Assembly (NCBI GenBank): GCA_902467875.1
Contig: CABQWP010000020.1
Span: 1-29,163 of the forward strand
DNA length: 29,163 bases
Source: an uncultured Collinsella sp.
Lineage (GTDB): Bacteria > Actinomycetota > Coriobacteriia > Coriobacteriales > Coriobacteriaceae
Reading direction: 5' to 3'
Shown: positions 14,112-22,790 of the stretch, piece by piece
Layout of the letters: every line of letters begins with the position of its first letter
Position numbering within the stretch: position 1 is the first letter of the stretch
The notes under the pieces: model-generated
Database searches by the model: none
Seen by the model: only the letters and a program-made list of their open reading frames with translations
What the model was told of the DNA's origin: nothing
Made by a program: the position numbers and the translations under genes

Positions 14112-16853
14112 TCACTCGTCGAGCAGGAGGTCCGAGGAGCCGAGGCGCTCTTCTCGCGCCGGGGCGGCGCTCACGCTTATGTAGTCGAAGACATATGCGA
14201 TCTCGCTTACGGGAACCTCTACGCGATAGCGCGTCGAGATGCTCGAGAAGCTCTGCCTGAAGGACTCGATGAAATCGGCGCGTTCCTCCTCGAAGCGGTC
14301 CTGGCCAACGTAGGTCTCAATGGGGTTTCTGGTAACAAGGCGCTCGACGAGACAGCAGAGGTGGACGTAGAGCCCAATGATGGCGTTGCTGCCGATCTTC
14401 TCGCCTGTCCTGCGCTGAAGCTCGTGCACGGCGCTCTCGATCTCGTGGAATAGCCGCTCCGGGTCGAGGATGGTGATGGAGCGGATGACGTTCTGCAGCG
14501 TCATGTTCGAGAGCAGCTTCTCGTGGAAAGAAGAGAGCTCGGAAGCGTCAAGCCACCTGCCGAACACGGCATCAACCTTAGAGGCGGACGCCGTCGACAT
14601 GATGTCCTCGAGGGCGACGAAGGGGACGGAGGCGACCCCGGGGTCTCCCGTGCCGATGACGGCGCAGACGCGGTGCTCGGAGAAAACGGCGTCGTTCGAC
14701 CCGTTCGCGACGAGCTGCTTGAAGGGCCTCGTGAGCAGGCGCGCGCCTATGGTGCGCGGGAGGCTCTGCGAGACGAGCTGGCGTATCCTCTCCGCGTCGT
14801 CGACCCCGGACTCGGAGCAGAAGACGATGGCGTCCTCACGGTTGACGCGCTCGATCACCTTGCAGTGCGTCACGCACGCGGCGGTCGCATCGCCAAGAAC
14901 CTCGGCGATGGACTTGCCGCCGAGCAGCCCGACCCCGATCTCGAGCGCAAGACCGGTAGAGACGTTGTTCACCACGCCGATAGTGGAGTCGGTAACGTTC
15001 TCGAGGGCCTTATAGGCCTCCTCCAAGGAGCCCATGTCGACGAGGAACACGACCCCGGTGCAGTAGGAATGGCGGTCGACGAGGCGCTGGAGCGGACCGA
15101 CGATGTCCTTCAGCTGCTGGTCGTAGGGCATGTCGACAGCCTCGTACACATGCATGCCGAGCATACGGTTCGCCGCGTCGGCGATGCTCGTCGCCGTTGA
15201 GTAGCCGTGGGACAAGATGACGCAGAGCGTCCGAAGGGCCTTCGCATCGCGAGACTCCGATGCGACGCACAGCGTCAGAAGCGTCTTCGTGAAGTGATCG
15301 AGCGAGATTCCCAGCGCCCCTTCCACGTCTGCGGCGACCTGATCGGAGACACTCGAGGCAAACGGCAATTCGGAGGTCACGGCACCAAGGAGATGGGAGA
15401 TTTGCTCCGCACAGGCAGACTTTCGCCTAGCCAGGCCGATACCCGGCCACAACTGCAGGCAAATCTCCTGGGCCAGTAGAAAAGCGACCTTCCTCGAAAG
15501 CTCGATGCCATAAGAAGAGCCTGCGTCGGCAAGGACCGCGCCCACGACGCGCTCGAAGGCGCGCGACCTCGAGGAGGCGACGCCGTGGTCGAAGATCAAG
15601 TGATCCTCAACGCCGCGCACAGCGGAGACAGCTTGCGAGACAAGCTCGGAGACAGAGAGCTCCCCGGCGCAGAATCGCTCATCAAGAGAGCACAGGGCAT
15701 CGAGCGCCTGCTCGACCGGCCCTGTGCTCTCGGCGGCATCCAGAGACGCGTCAATCAGAACGCCATCGTCGGGCTGTTGATCGATCTGCGCGGAGGAGAG
15801 GAGCCCGCTGGGAAGAAGATACGGGCGAACGACGACGTAGTCGCCCTCGCGATTGAGGAACGCTTTGGCGCAGCAGTTCGTCACGCAGGCGCGCAAGCCG
15901 GCGATGTTATCGGAAAAGTCCGCGTTCACGAGGCAACGGTATGCGCCGCGGTTGATCTTCACATCAGAACCGATTCGGCACCCCTCGCTGCGCAGGAAGC
16001 TCAAGATGAGATCCTCGCGCTCCTCGGGGGTCCGCTCCTTGAGTGAGGGGACGCGGGCACAGATGGGCATTTTGCTGTAGGCCGAGGAAACCTTCAGGTC
16101 ATCGGCGGAAAGCGTCGTCGAAAGAACGAGGCGAGCGCGCGGCGCATCCTGGGAGGCATCGAGCCCGAGGGCCGTCGCAAGGCAGTGCTCCATCGCAGAG
16201 GGAGAGAGTGCCTCGATGCCGTTCACAAAAACCACACCCCCGCGCGATTTCGCGATCGACTCGTCAAGAAGCCCGTTGAACGAGGCGGCGTCCGGGACCC
16301 CGGCGCAGTCGATGCGCACATAGGAGGAGTCGCGGGACAGCAAGCCCTGGTTCTTGCCGTACTCGTACACAAGGCGAGAAAGGAAAGACTTACCGACACC
16401 CACGCCGCCGCTCAAGAGGATGGGTAGGCCAAACGGAGGGTACTGAACCGCAGCCTTGCACTGCTCGACAACGGAGCTGAGGCTCAGGTCAAAGCCCACG
16501 GCACGCGCGAAGTCACGGTGATCGGCGATTCCCGTCGCCTGGATGAGGTCGGCGAGCGAGGCGTACTCGCTTGCAGAGAGCTTTACCTGAAAACGCTTCT
16601 GGAACGCGCGGCGATGAAAATAACGGACAGGCCTGCCCGCCACCTTAACCACAAGGCCGGCGCGAACAAGGTCGTTGAGGTACTGGCTCGCCAGGCTCCT
16701 GGAGATGATGAGCGTCTCGGCGATGTCGGAGGTGGACAGACGGGCAAGGTCGTCGAGCGAGACGGCAGAGGTGAGGGCCTCGAGATGCTCGAGAATCCTG
16801 TCCCTCATGTCGACGGGCTTCTTTGCCAAGCTGTCCTGTGCGGTCTTGTCCAT
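14112..16853 (-). CDS. LevR-like PTS-regulated activator with degenerate AAA+ domain
   Basis: A 913-residue regulator. Residues 20-82 are a winged helix and 120-340 an AAA+ domain with an intact Walker A (GGVGVGKS, 149-156). About 415-490 is a first PRD-like region. About 540-690 is an EIIA-Man-like domain, with candidate phosphoryl site His549 and the core GVVFLVDMGSLEEAY at 600-614. A B-like segment follows (about 675-770), then a C-terminal PRD with His831. In LevR proteins the AAA+ domain contacts sigma-54 through GAFTGA. Here that loop is missing between DCAG (182-185) and SRGG (203-206), and the Walker B acids are replaced by Asn211-Gly212. It therefore probably regulates without sigma-54, via PTS phosphorylation, and controls the adjoining operon. 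GGAGG precedes the ATG at 16853. Confidence 0.85.
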   Translation of the reverse strand: MDKTAQDSLAKKPVDMRDRILEHLEALTSAVSLDDLARLSTSDIAETLIISRSLASQYLNDLVRAGLVVKVAGRPVRYFHRRAFQKRFQVKLSASEYASLADLIQATGIADHRDFARAVGFDLSLSSVVEQCKAAVQYPPFGLPILLSGGVGVGKSFLSRLVYEYGKNQGLLSRDSSYVRIDCAGVPDAASFNGLLDESIAKSRGGVVFVNGIEALSPSAMEHCLATALGLDASQDAPRARLVLSTTLSADDLKVSSAYSKMPICARVPSLKERTPEEREDLILSFLRSEGCRIGSDVKINRGAYRCLVNADFSDNIAGLRACVTNCCAKAFLNREGDYVVVRPYLLPSGLLSSAQIDQQPDDGVLIDASLDAAESTGPVEQALDALCSLDERFCAGELSVSELVSQAVSAVRGVEDHLIFDHGVASSRSRAFERVVGAVLADAGSSYGIELSRKVAFLLAQEICLQLWPGIGLARRKSACAEQISHLLGAVTSELPFASSVSDQVAADVEGALGISLDHFTKTLLTLCVASESRDAKALRTLCVILSHGYSTATSIADAANRMLGMHVYEAVDMPYDQQLKDIVGPLQRLVDRHSYCTGVVFLVDMGSLEEAYKALENVTDSTIGVVNNVSTGLALEIGVGLLGGKSIAEVLGDATAACVTHCKVIERVNREDAIVFCSESGVDDAERIRQLVSQSLPRTIGARLLTRPFKQLVANGSNDAVFSEHRVCAVIGTGDPGVASVPFVALEDIMSTASASKVDAVFGRWLDASELSSFHEKLLSNMTLQNVIRSITILDPERLFHEIESAVHELQRRTGEKIGSNAIIGLYVHLCCLVERLVTRNPIETYVGQDRFEEERADFIESFRQSFSSISTRYRVEVPVSEIAYVFDYISVSAAPAREERLGSSDLLLDE

Positions 16854-16863
16854 GACTTCTTAC

Positions 16864-16883
16864 CTCCTTGTACAAGGAGTATA
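16864..16883. promoter_or_regulatory. levR-like promoter -10 and 16-bp perfect palindrome
   Basis: CTCCTTGTACAAGGAG (16864-16879) is a perfect palindrome. It contains the Shine-Dalgarno of the LevR-like gene and abuts a -10 TATACT (minus strand, 16883-16878). It could be an operator over the start point, or an RNA stem hiding the ribosome-binding site. Confidence 0.45.
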
Positions 16884-17170
16884 AGGGGAACACAGAGAAC
16901 GGAAGGGGGCGCGTGGGGGAATCAACAGCCCCGAGGAGAAGTTCACCACTTGAGGGGCAGAAAACAACGGCCATTGAACATTCAGGGCCGACGCTCAACA
17001 CTTCGGCTCGACACTTCGCTTTGGAAAGGGCCCTGCGCGATGGTGCAGCCCTCCATCTCGCAGCACAGGTCGCTGAAGGTCGCGAGGATGCGCTCCTTCT
17101 GTTCCGCGGGCGAGACGACTCGGTGGGCAAGGTCCTCTCAAAAGGGGTCGTCCGACGTCGCAAGACCTCG
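16884..17170. other. gene-relic spacer upstream of levR
   Basis: No intact gene. The minus-strand frame from about 17137 to the stop at 16982 reads EDLAHRVVSPAEQKERILAT, then FSDLCCEMEGCTIAQGPFQS, with the GC-rich third positions of real coding DNA. It looks like the C-terminal tail of a deleted gene I cannot identify. Confidence 0.35.
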
Positions 17171-17338
17171 ATGACCGACTACCGCCTCGAGCAAGTGGCG
17201 GATTACCTCTACACTATCGAACTTGCCTTGGTCAAGTACGAGGCCAAGGAGAACGGTGGGACGTACAACAAGCTCTTCGGAGGTATAGGCTCTTTCAAGA
17301 GGAACTGGCTCAAGCAAGCCCGCAGCAAGCGGATATAG
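17171..17338 (+). other. possible 55-aa hypothetical protein or relic
   Basis: The frame begins MTDYRLEQVADYLYTIELAL and ends KQARSKRI, with plausible codon use but no ribosome-binding site. The frame is also open far upstream. I do not recognise it; it may be a fragment of a larger lost gene. Confidence 0.3.
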
Positions 17339-17396
17339 CTGGTCTCGCGGTTTCGCAAGGAACGGTCAGTTCTCCTCTGGCGAGGAATCCCGGACG

Positions 17397-17450
17397 ACGT
17401 GCTTCGAGCAGCGGAAGCTGAAGCGCAAGCAGAAGCAGCGCGGGCATTGA
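17397..17450 (+). pseudogene. second yjdF 3' tail (duplicated relic)
   Basis: Encodes CFEQRKLKRKQKQRGH and a stop, matching the end of YjdF (RFEQRKLKRKQKHRGH) and continuing 3 bases past the stop (ATCG... in both). The rest of yjdF is absent. Its place 150 bp from the guaA 3' end suggests recombination or repeated insertion at this junction. Confidence 0.75.
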
Positions 17451-17472
17451 TCGGTGCCGACATGGGCCCAGA

Positions 17473-17501
17473 CGTGAACAGTGCTACGTCCCCTGTTCAC
17501 G
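17473..17501. repeat. 9-bp inverted repeat near guaA
   Basis: CGTGAACAG (17473-17481) and CTGTTCACG (17493-17501) are perfect arms 11 bases apart. There is no T-run. Its position, about 100 bp from the att core, makes an integrase arm site conceivable. Confidence 0.35.
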
Positions 17502-17543
17502 GGGCGCGAAACCGCAAAGGTTGCACAGAGGTTGCAAAATAAG

Positions 17544-17577
17544 AAGCCCCCGACCTGTTTTCGCAGGTCAGAGGCTT
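17544..17577 (-). terminator. guaA terminator
   Basis: On the minus strand AAGCC...TGACCTG pairs with CAGGTC...GGCTT around CGAAAA, followed by CTTATTTTGC. Confidence 0.75.
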
Positions 17578-17595
17578 GAAATCAACGAATATCGT

Positions 17596-17609
17596 TTACT
17601 CCCACTCGA
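17596..17609 (+). repeat. guaA 3'-end att core (attachment site)
   Basis: TTACTCCCACTCGA covers the stop and last codons of guaA. The 8-mer TCCCACTC (17600-17607) recurs exactly at 880, 4762 and 7148 in the same orientation. The guaA 3' end is an established integration hotspot for genomic islands. Confidence 0.65.
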
Positions 17610-19194
17610 TGGTCGCGGGCGGCTTGGACGTGATGTCGTAGCACACGCGGTTGGCGCCGGGGACCTCAGCAACGATGCGGCCGGAGATGCGGGCCAGGAC
17701 GTCGTAAGGCAGTTTGGCCCAGTCGGCGGTCATGGCATCGCTGGACTCGACGGCACGCAGGATGATCGGGCGCTGGTAGGTGCGCTCGTCGCCCATAACG
17801 CCCACGGACTTAATGTCGGGCAGAACCGCAAAGTACTGCCAGCAGCTGTGCTCAGAGTTGCGCTCGCCGGTCTGCTCAAACAGACGCTGGTTGTAAGCAT
17901 CGAGCTCCTCGCGCACGATGGCGTCGGCGTTCTTGAGGATCTCGAGCTTCTCCTTGTCGACCGCACCGATGATGCGGATGGCCAGACCCGGGCCCGGGAA
18001 AGGCTGACGGAACACGATGTGACCCGGCAGGCCCAGTGCCAGACCAAGCGCGCGGACCTCGTCCTTAAAGAAGTGATCGAGCGGCTCAATAAGGTCGAAG
18101 TGCACGCCCTCGGGGAACGGAATCAGGTTGTGATGGCTCTTGATGGTGGCCGTCTTACCGCCCGTCTTGCGAGCGCCGGACTCGATGATGTCGGGGTAGA
18201 TGGTGCCCTGAGCCAGGTACTTAACCGGCTTGCCATCGGTCTCGAGCTGCTGCGCCACGGCGAAGAACTCTTTCCAGAACTGCGTACCGATGATGCGACG
18301 CTTCTCCTCGGGCTCGGTCACACCGGCCAGAAGCTCGGCATAGCGGTCCTCGGCGTGGACGTGGATAAAGTCGACGTCAAACTGCTTGGTGAAGACCTCC
18401 TCCACCTGCTCGGGCTCGCCCTTGCGCAGCAGGCCGTGGTTGATGAACACGCAGGTCATCTGCTTGCCCACGGCGCGGGCGCCCAGCGCAGCCACGACGG
18501 AGGAGTCAACGCCGCCGGACAGGGCCAGAATCACGCGGTCGTCGCCGACCTTCTCGCGAAACTCGGCCGTCATGGTCTCGACCAGGTTGTCCATGCTCCA
18601 GTTGGGCTCCAGGCCGCAGATCTCAAACAGGAAGTTGCTCAGCAGCTGCTGACCGTACTCGGAGTGCTTGACTTCGGGGTGGAACTGCGTGGTGAAGATT
18701 TTGCGCTCGGGGCACTCCATGGCAGCAACCGGGCACACGTCGGTGCTGGCGGTAACGGTAAAGCCCTCGGGCACCTCGGAAACGGCGTCGCGGTGGCTCA
18801 TCCACACGGTCTGCTCCATAGGCGTGGAGTTAAAGAGCTTGGCGCCGGCCGTGCGCGTGATGGTGGCACGGCCGTACTCGCCCACCTCGGAGTGGCCGAC
18901 CTTGCCGCCGAGCGTCACGGCCGTGATCTGATGGCCGTAGCAAAAGCCCAGGACGGGAAGGCCCAGGTCAAAGATGGCAGGATCGATGGACGGAGCGTCC
19001 TCGGCATACACGGAAGCCGGGCCGCCGGAAAGGATGAGCGCAGAGGCGTTCATCTCGCGAATCTCGTCGGCCGAGATGTCGCAGGGGACGATCTCGGAAT
19101 ACACGTTGAGGTCGCGGACGCGACGGGCAATGAGCTGACCGTACTGCGCACCAAAGTCGAGTACGAGGACCTTTGCGGAAGCCTTTTGATCCAT
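17596..19194 (-). CDS. guaA: GMP synthase (glutamine-hydrolysing)
   Basis: Converts XMP, glutamine and ATP to GMP in purine synthesis; cytoplasmic. 532 residues, normal for the family. The glutamine amidotransferase domain (about 8-200) has the triad Cys85 in GFCYGHQ, His172 and Glu174 in FHPEV. The ATP pyrophosphatase domain starts with the P-loop SGGVDSS (226-232), and a dimerisation domain ends ITSKPPATIEWE. Start: the frame opens at 19230, but GAGGGGG fits the ATG at 19194. The final IEWE codons overlap the att core copied three more times to the left. Confidence 0.97.
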   Translation of the reverse strand: MDQKASAKVLVLDFGAQYGQLIARRVRDLNVYSEIVPCDISADEIREMNASALILSGGPASVYAEDAPSIDPAIFDLGLPVLGFCYGHQITAVTLGGKVGHSEVGEYGRATITRTAGAKLFNSTPMEQTVWMSHRDAVSEVPEGFTVTASTDVCPVAAMECPERKIFTTQFHPEVKHSEYGQQLLSNFLFEICGLEPNWSMDNLVETMTAEFREKVGDDRVILALSGGVDSSVVAALGARAVGKQMTCVFINHGLLRKGEPEQVEEVFTKQFDVDFIHVHAEDRYAELLAGVTEPEEKRRIIGTQFWKEFFAVAQQLETDGKPVKYLAQGTIYPDIIESGARKTGGKTATIKSHHNLIPFPEGVHFDLIEPLDHFFKDEVRALGLALGLPGHIVFRQPFPGPGLAIRIIGAVDKEKLEILKNADAIVREELDAYNQRLFEQTGERNSEHSCWQYFAVLPDIKSVGVMGDERTYQRPIILRAVESSDAMTADWAKLPYDVLARISGRIVAEVPGANRVCYDITSKPPATIEWE

Positions 19195-19354
19195 GGTTCC
19201 CCCTCTTGTTGGCGGGGAGCCGGTGCCCACCCGCGTGAATGAACGAAAATAACCTCCATAGTGTACACGTTATATGGGGTTTCTCGCCCCTCGCAGCCAT
19301 CAGCGCACGGCAAACGCACGACCTGGGCCCCTATTTGACGGCAATTGAAGTGTT

Positions 19355-19387
19355 TTCAAACGTTACAGATGATGTAATACGTTTGAA
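19355..19387. promoter_or_regulatory. 33-bp inverted repeat between guaA and asparaginase genes
   Basis: TTCAAACGTTACA (19355-19367) pairs with TGTAA (19373-19377) and CGTTTGAA (19380-19387), interrupted by two extra bases (TA). It lies where an ansA promoter should be and is more likely an operator than a terminator, since no T-run follows. The regulator is unknown. Confidence 0.5.
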
Positions 19388-19461
19388 CATTGGACGCCCT
19401 GTGCCACAATACTGCCGAACGACTCCGCCTCTGCGGCGGCAAATACGATAGGAATACCAGC

Positions 19462-20475
19462 ATGAAGCGCATCCTTCTCATCGCCACGGGCGGCACCATC
19501 GCATCGACCGAGGACGGCAACGGCCTCTCCCCCGCCCTGACCGGTGAGGAGCTCGCCCAGAGCGTCCCCGAGATCTCGGACCTCTGCGAGCTCGACGTGG
19601 TACAGCCCATGAACATCGACAGTACCAATATGCGCCCGAGCGACTGGATGCGTATCCGCGACGTCATCGTCGAGGGCTATGCCGACCACGACGGCTTTGT
19701 GGTCCTGCACGGCACCGACACCATGAGCTACACCGCGGCGGCGCTTTCCTATCTGATTCAGGACAGCCCCAAGCCCATCGTGCTCACCGGCTCGCAAAAG
19801 CCCATGGGCAACCCCTTTACCGACGCCAAGCTCAACCTGTATCAGAGCCTGTTCTACGCGCTCGACGAGCATTCGCACGATGTGTCAATTGTGTTTGGCG
19901 GCGTCGCCATTGCCGGCACGCGCGCCCGCAAACAGCGCACCATGAGCTTTAACGCGTTCATTAGCGTCAACTATCCGCCCATTGCCTACATCCGCAACGA
20001 CCGCATCGTGCGCAACGGGCTCCACGGCACGCATCAGGGCGAAAACCCGGTGCGTTTCTACGACAGTATCGACCCGCGCGTGTTTGTCCTTAAGCTGACG
20101 CCCGGCGTGAACCCGGGTATCCTGGGCGCCCTAGCCGATAGCTACGATGCTGTAATTCTTGAGACCTTTGGCATTGGCGGTATTCCCGAGTTTGGCGAGT
20201 CCGGCGAGTCGTTCCAAGAGGCAATTTTCCGCTGGGTCGATTCGGGTCGCACCGTCGTTATGACCACGCAGGTCCCCGAAGAGGGCCTCGATCTGGGCGT
20301 TTATGAGGTCGGCCGTGCTTACGCCGATCATCCGGGCATTCTGCGCGGCGACGACATGACCACCGAGACGCTCGTGGCCAAGACCATGTGGGCACTCGGC
20401 CAGTCACGTGATGCCACCGAAATCCAGCGCCTGTTCTACAGCCAAGTCAACCACGACCGTATCCCGATGGCGTAA
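19462..20475 (+). CDS. ansA: type I (cytoplasmic) L-asparaginase
   Basis: Hydrolyses asparagine to aspartate and ammonia. 337 residues with no signal peptide, so the cytoplasmic type I enzyme. The first catalytic Thr is in ATGGTIAS (8-15), the second Thr and Asp in LHGTDTM (about 85-91), and the catalytic Lys in GSQKPMGNPF. FGGVAIAGTRARKQ (about 144-157) is a typical block. The ATG at 19462 has AGGA 8 bases upstream; the longer open frame (from 19390) has none. It is transcribed divergently from guaA, with the 33-bp inverted repeat in between. Confidence 0.93.
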   Translation: MKRILLIATGGTIASTEDGNGLSPALTGEELAQSVPEISDLCELDVVQPMNIDSTNMRPSDWMRIRDVIVEGYADHDGFVVLHGTDTMSYTAAALSYLIQDSPKPIVLTGSQKPMGNPFTDAKLNLYQSLFYALDEHSHDVSIVFGGVAIAGTRARKQRTMSFNAFISVNYPPIAYIRNDRIVRNGLHGTHQGENPVRFYDSIDPRVFVLKLTPGVNPGILGALADSYDAVILETFGIGGIPEFGESGESFQEAIFRWVDSGRTVVMTTQVPEEGLDLGVYEVGRAYADHPGILRGDDMTTETLVAKTMWALGQSRDATEIQRLFYSQVNHDRIPMA

Positions 20476-20497
20476 TTCAGTTGTCGACGGGTATCCC

Positions 20498-20716
20498 CTA
20501 TTCGATACCCTCGAGAAGTTCTGACACCGTCATGCCGAGTGCGGGCGCGATCTTAAATAGAACCTTGAGCGTGAAATTTGCCGTTCCATCTTCGATTCGG
20601 TCGAGGTAGGGTCGGCTGATTCCTGTCGCCACACAAAAATCAACCTTGGAGATACCAAGGTCCCTGCGTGTCTCTTCGACCCGCCTGCCAAGAATCTGTT
20701 TCGCACGTTCGTCCAT
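20498..20716 (-). CDS. XRE-family helix-turn-helix regulator
   Basis: A 72-residue protein consisting of one Cro/CI-type helix-turn-helix. It begins MDERAKQILGRRVEETRRDL; the recognition segment is CVATGISRPYLDRIEDG (28-44), and the end is TLKVLFKIAPALGMTVSELL. Such proteins bind short palindromes as dimers. No clear Shine-Dalgarno precedes the start, so it may be weakly translated. It is divergent from the next gene, and the 24-bp perfect palindrome at 20746-20769 is its obvious operator candidate. Confidence 0.85.
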   Translation of the reverse strand: MDERAKQILGRRVEETRRDLGISKVDFCVATGISRPYLDRIEDGTANFTLKVLFKIAPALGMTVSELLEGIE

Positions 20717-20726
20717 GCAGCCGAGT

Positions 20727-20769
20727 TTGAAATGGAGCCGAACATAAACGTAAACTATAGTTTACGTTT
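20727..20769. promoter_or_regulatory. divergent promoter with 24-bp perfect palindrome
   Basis: 20746-20769 is a perfect palindrome; its left half is AAACGTAAACTA. It contains TATAGT on both strands. For the + strand gene, TTGAAA (20727-20732), 18 bp, TAAACT (20751-20756) forms a promoter whose -10 is inside the palindrome, so bound XRE protein would block it. Confidence 0.7.
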
Positions 20770-20792
20770 TGCCGAATACACAGGAGTTTTCT

Positions 20793-21182
20793 ATGTCGGG
20801 TTCTTCGGTCCGCATGTACCGAGCCACGCTTCGCACAAACAGCGCACCGCCCAAGCTCGTCGTCGTTGAAGCAGAATGCCTTTCGCCCGATGAGCGCACA
20901 GCATTTGCATTGCTATCAAGTCGCGTCGCCGCCGTTCTGGTCCCTTGCCCGGCGCAAGGTGAACTTGCCATCCAATGCCAAGCGCACAGCTGCCCGCTCA
21001 AGCAGGCTGCCGTAATCGCAACCAGCCAACGAGGTCTGCCCCTTCTCCTGGAAGCCGGTATCGCACTTGCCCTTCGCGGCGCCGGATACGAAAACGAGGC
21101 CGCCGCCGACATGGTCTTTAAACCACGATCGAGCGGCGGCCTCGCAGCAGCCATTGAATATGCGTGCAGGCTCGTTGCCTAA
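20793..21182 (+). CDS. hypothetical protein
   Basis: 129 residues behind CAGGAG, in a clear promoter/operator context, so a real gene. I do not recognise the family. It starts MSGSSVRMYRATLRTNSAPP and has a hydrophobic strand-like LVVVEAE. A short Cys-containing middle includes CPAQGELAIQCQAHSCP (about 49-65), which could bind metal or be redox-active. The Ala-rich C-terminal half is predicted to be helical. There is no signal peptide and no transmembrane segment. Its only evident link is to the divergent XRE regulator; function unknown. Confidence 0.7.
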   Translation: MSGSSVRMYRATLRTNSAPPKLVVVEAECLSPDERTAFALLSSRVAAVLVPCPAQGELAIQCQAHSCPLKQAAVIATSQRGLPLLLEAGIALALRGAGYENEAAADMVFKPRSSGGLAAAIEYACRLVA

Positions 21183-21191
21183 AAGGACAAG

Positions 21192-21575
21192 CTAGAAACC
21201 AAAGCCAAAGCCCGTTCCAGTAATCGCCGAATACATAAAGTAGACGTTGATTACGTTGAGGAACACGCCCGTGATGCAGCCGTTGCGCAGGTAGCGCTCG
21301 CACGCAAGACGTGCCATCACAGCGGAGTCCTCGTTGTTCTTTGCCTGGCGTCCCGCCGTAAAGTACGTCGCCACGCTCAGCAGCAGGTTGAGCACCGGCA
21401 GTGCCAGCAACTCGTAGCTCTTGCCCCAGCGCGTCACCTCACCGGCGGCGTTAAACTTCGTTGCCACCTCGGGGCCAATGTTGGGGATAACACACGCTGC
21501 AACCACCAGCGGAATCACCGCAAGTACGAGCAGCGCAATACCCATGTAGCCAGCTTTTTTGCCATATTTAAACAT
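21192..21575 (-). CDS. DUF1648-domain membrane protein
   Basis: 127 residues. An N-terminal helix (about 10-30, GIALLVLAVIPLVVAACVIP) is followed by the DUF1648 signature NIGPEVATKFNAAGEVTRWG (about 32-51). A second helix (about 55-72) and a third near the C-terminus (about 100-122) follow. The domain occurs in SdpI-like immunity and other small membrane proteins; this short form lacks the SdpI C-terminal region, so no specific role is claimed. The start at 21575 lies 11 bp after the ychF stop, so the two are co-transcribed. It converges on the hypothetical gene, with 9 bp between stops. Confidence 0.8.
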   Translation of the reverse strand: MFKYGKKAGYMGIALLVLAVIPLVVAACVIPNIGPEVATKFNAAGEVTRWGKSYELLALPVLNLLLSVATYFTAGRQAKNNEDSAVMARLACERYLRNGCITGVFLNVINVYFMYSAITGTGFGFGF

Positions 21576-21586
21576 ATGCGTCGTCC

Positions 21587-22663
<1,077 letters not shown>

Positions 22664-22790
22664 GACAGCTCCTTTTGGTACAGGTACTTCAAACTTCATA
22701 AGTATAGCGCCGCCGCAGCATCCGGGCGAATCCGGACACCACGACGGCGCAAATGAAGCAGAGATGCGTGAGGGTTCGAGACAGCAGTCC

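Noticed and set aside
1..17595. Search for a tyrosine or serine integrase to explain the att-like repeats
   Set aside because: No R-H-R-Y or serine-recombinase pattern was recognised in any credible frame; the islands, if real, lack a visible integrase.
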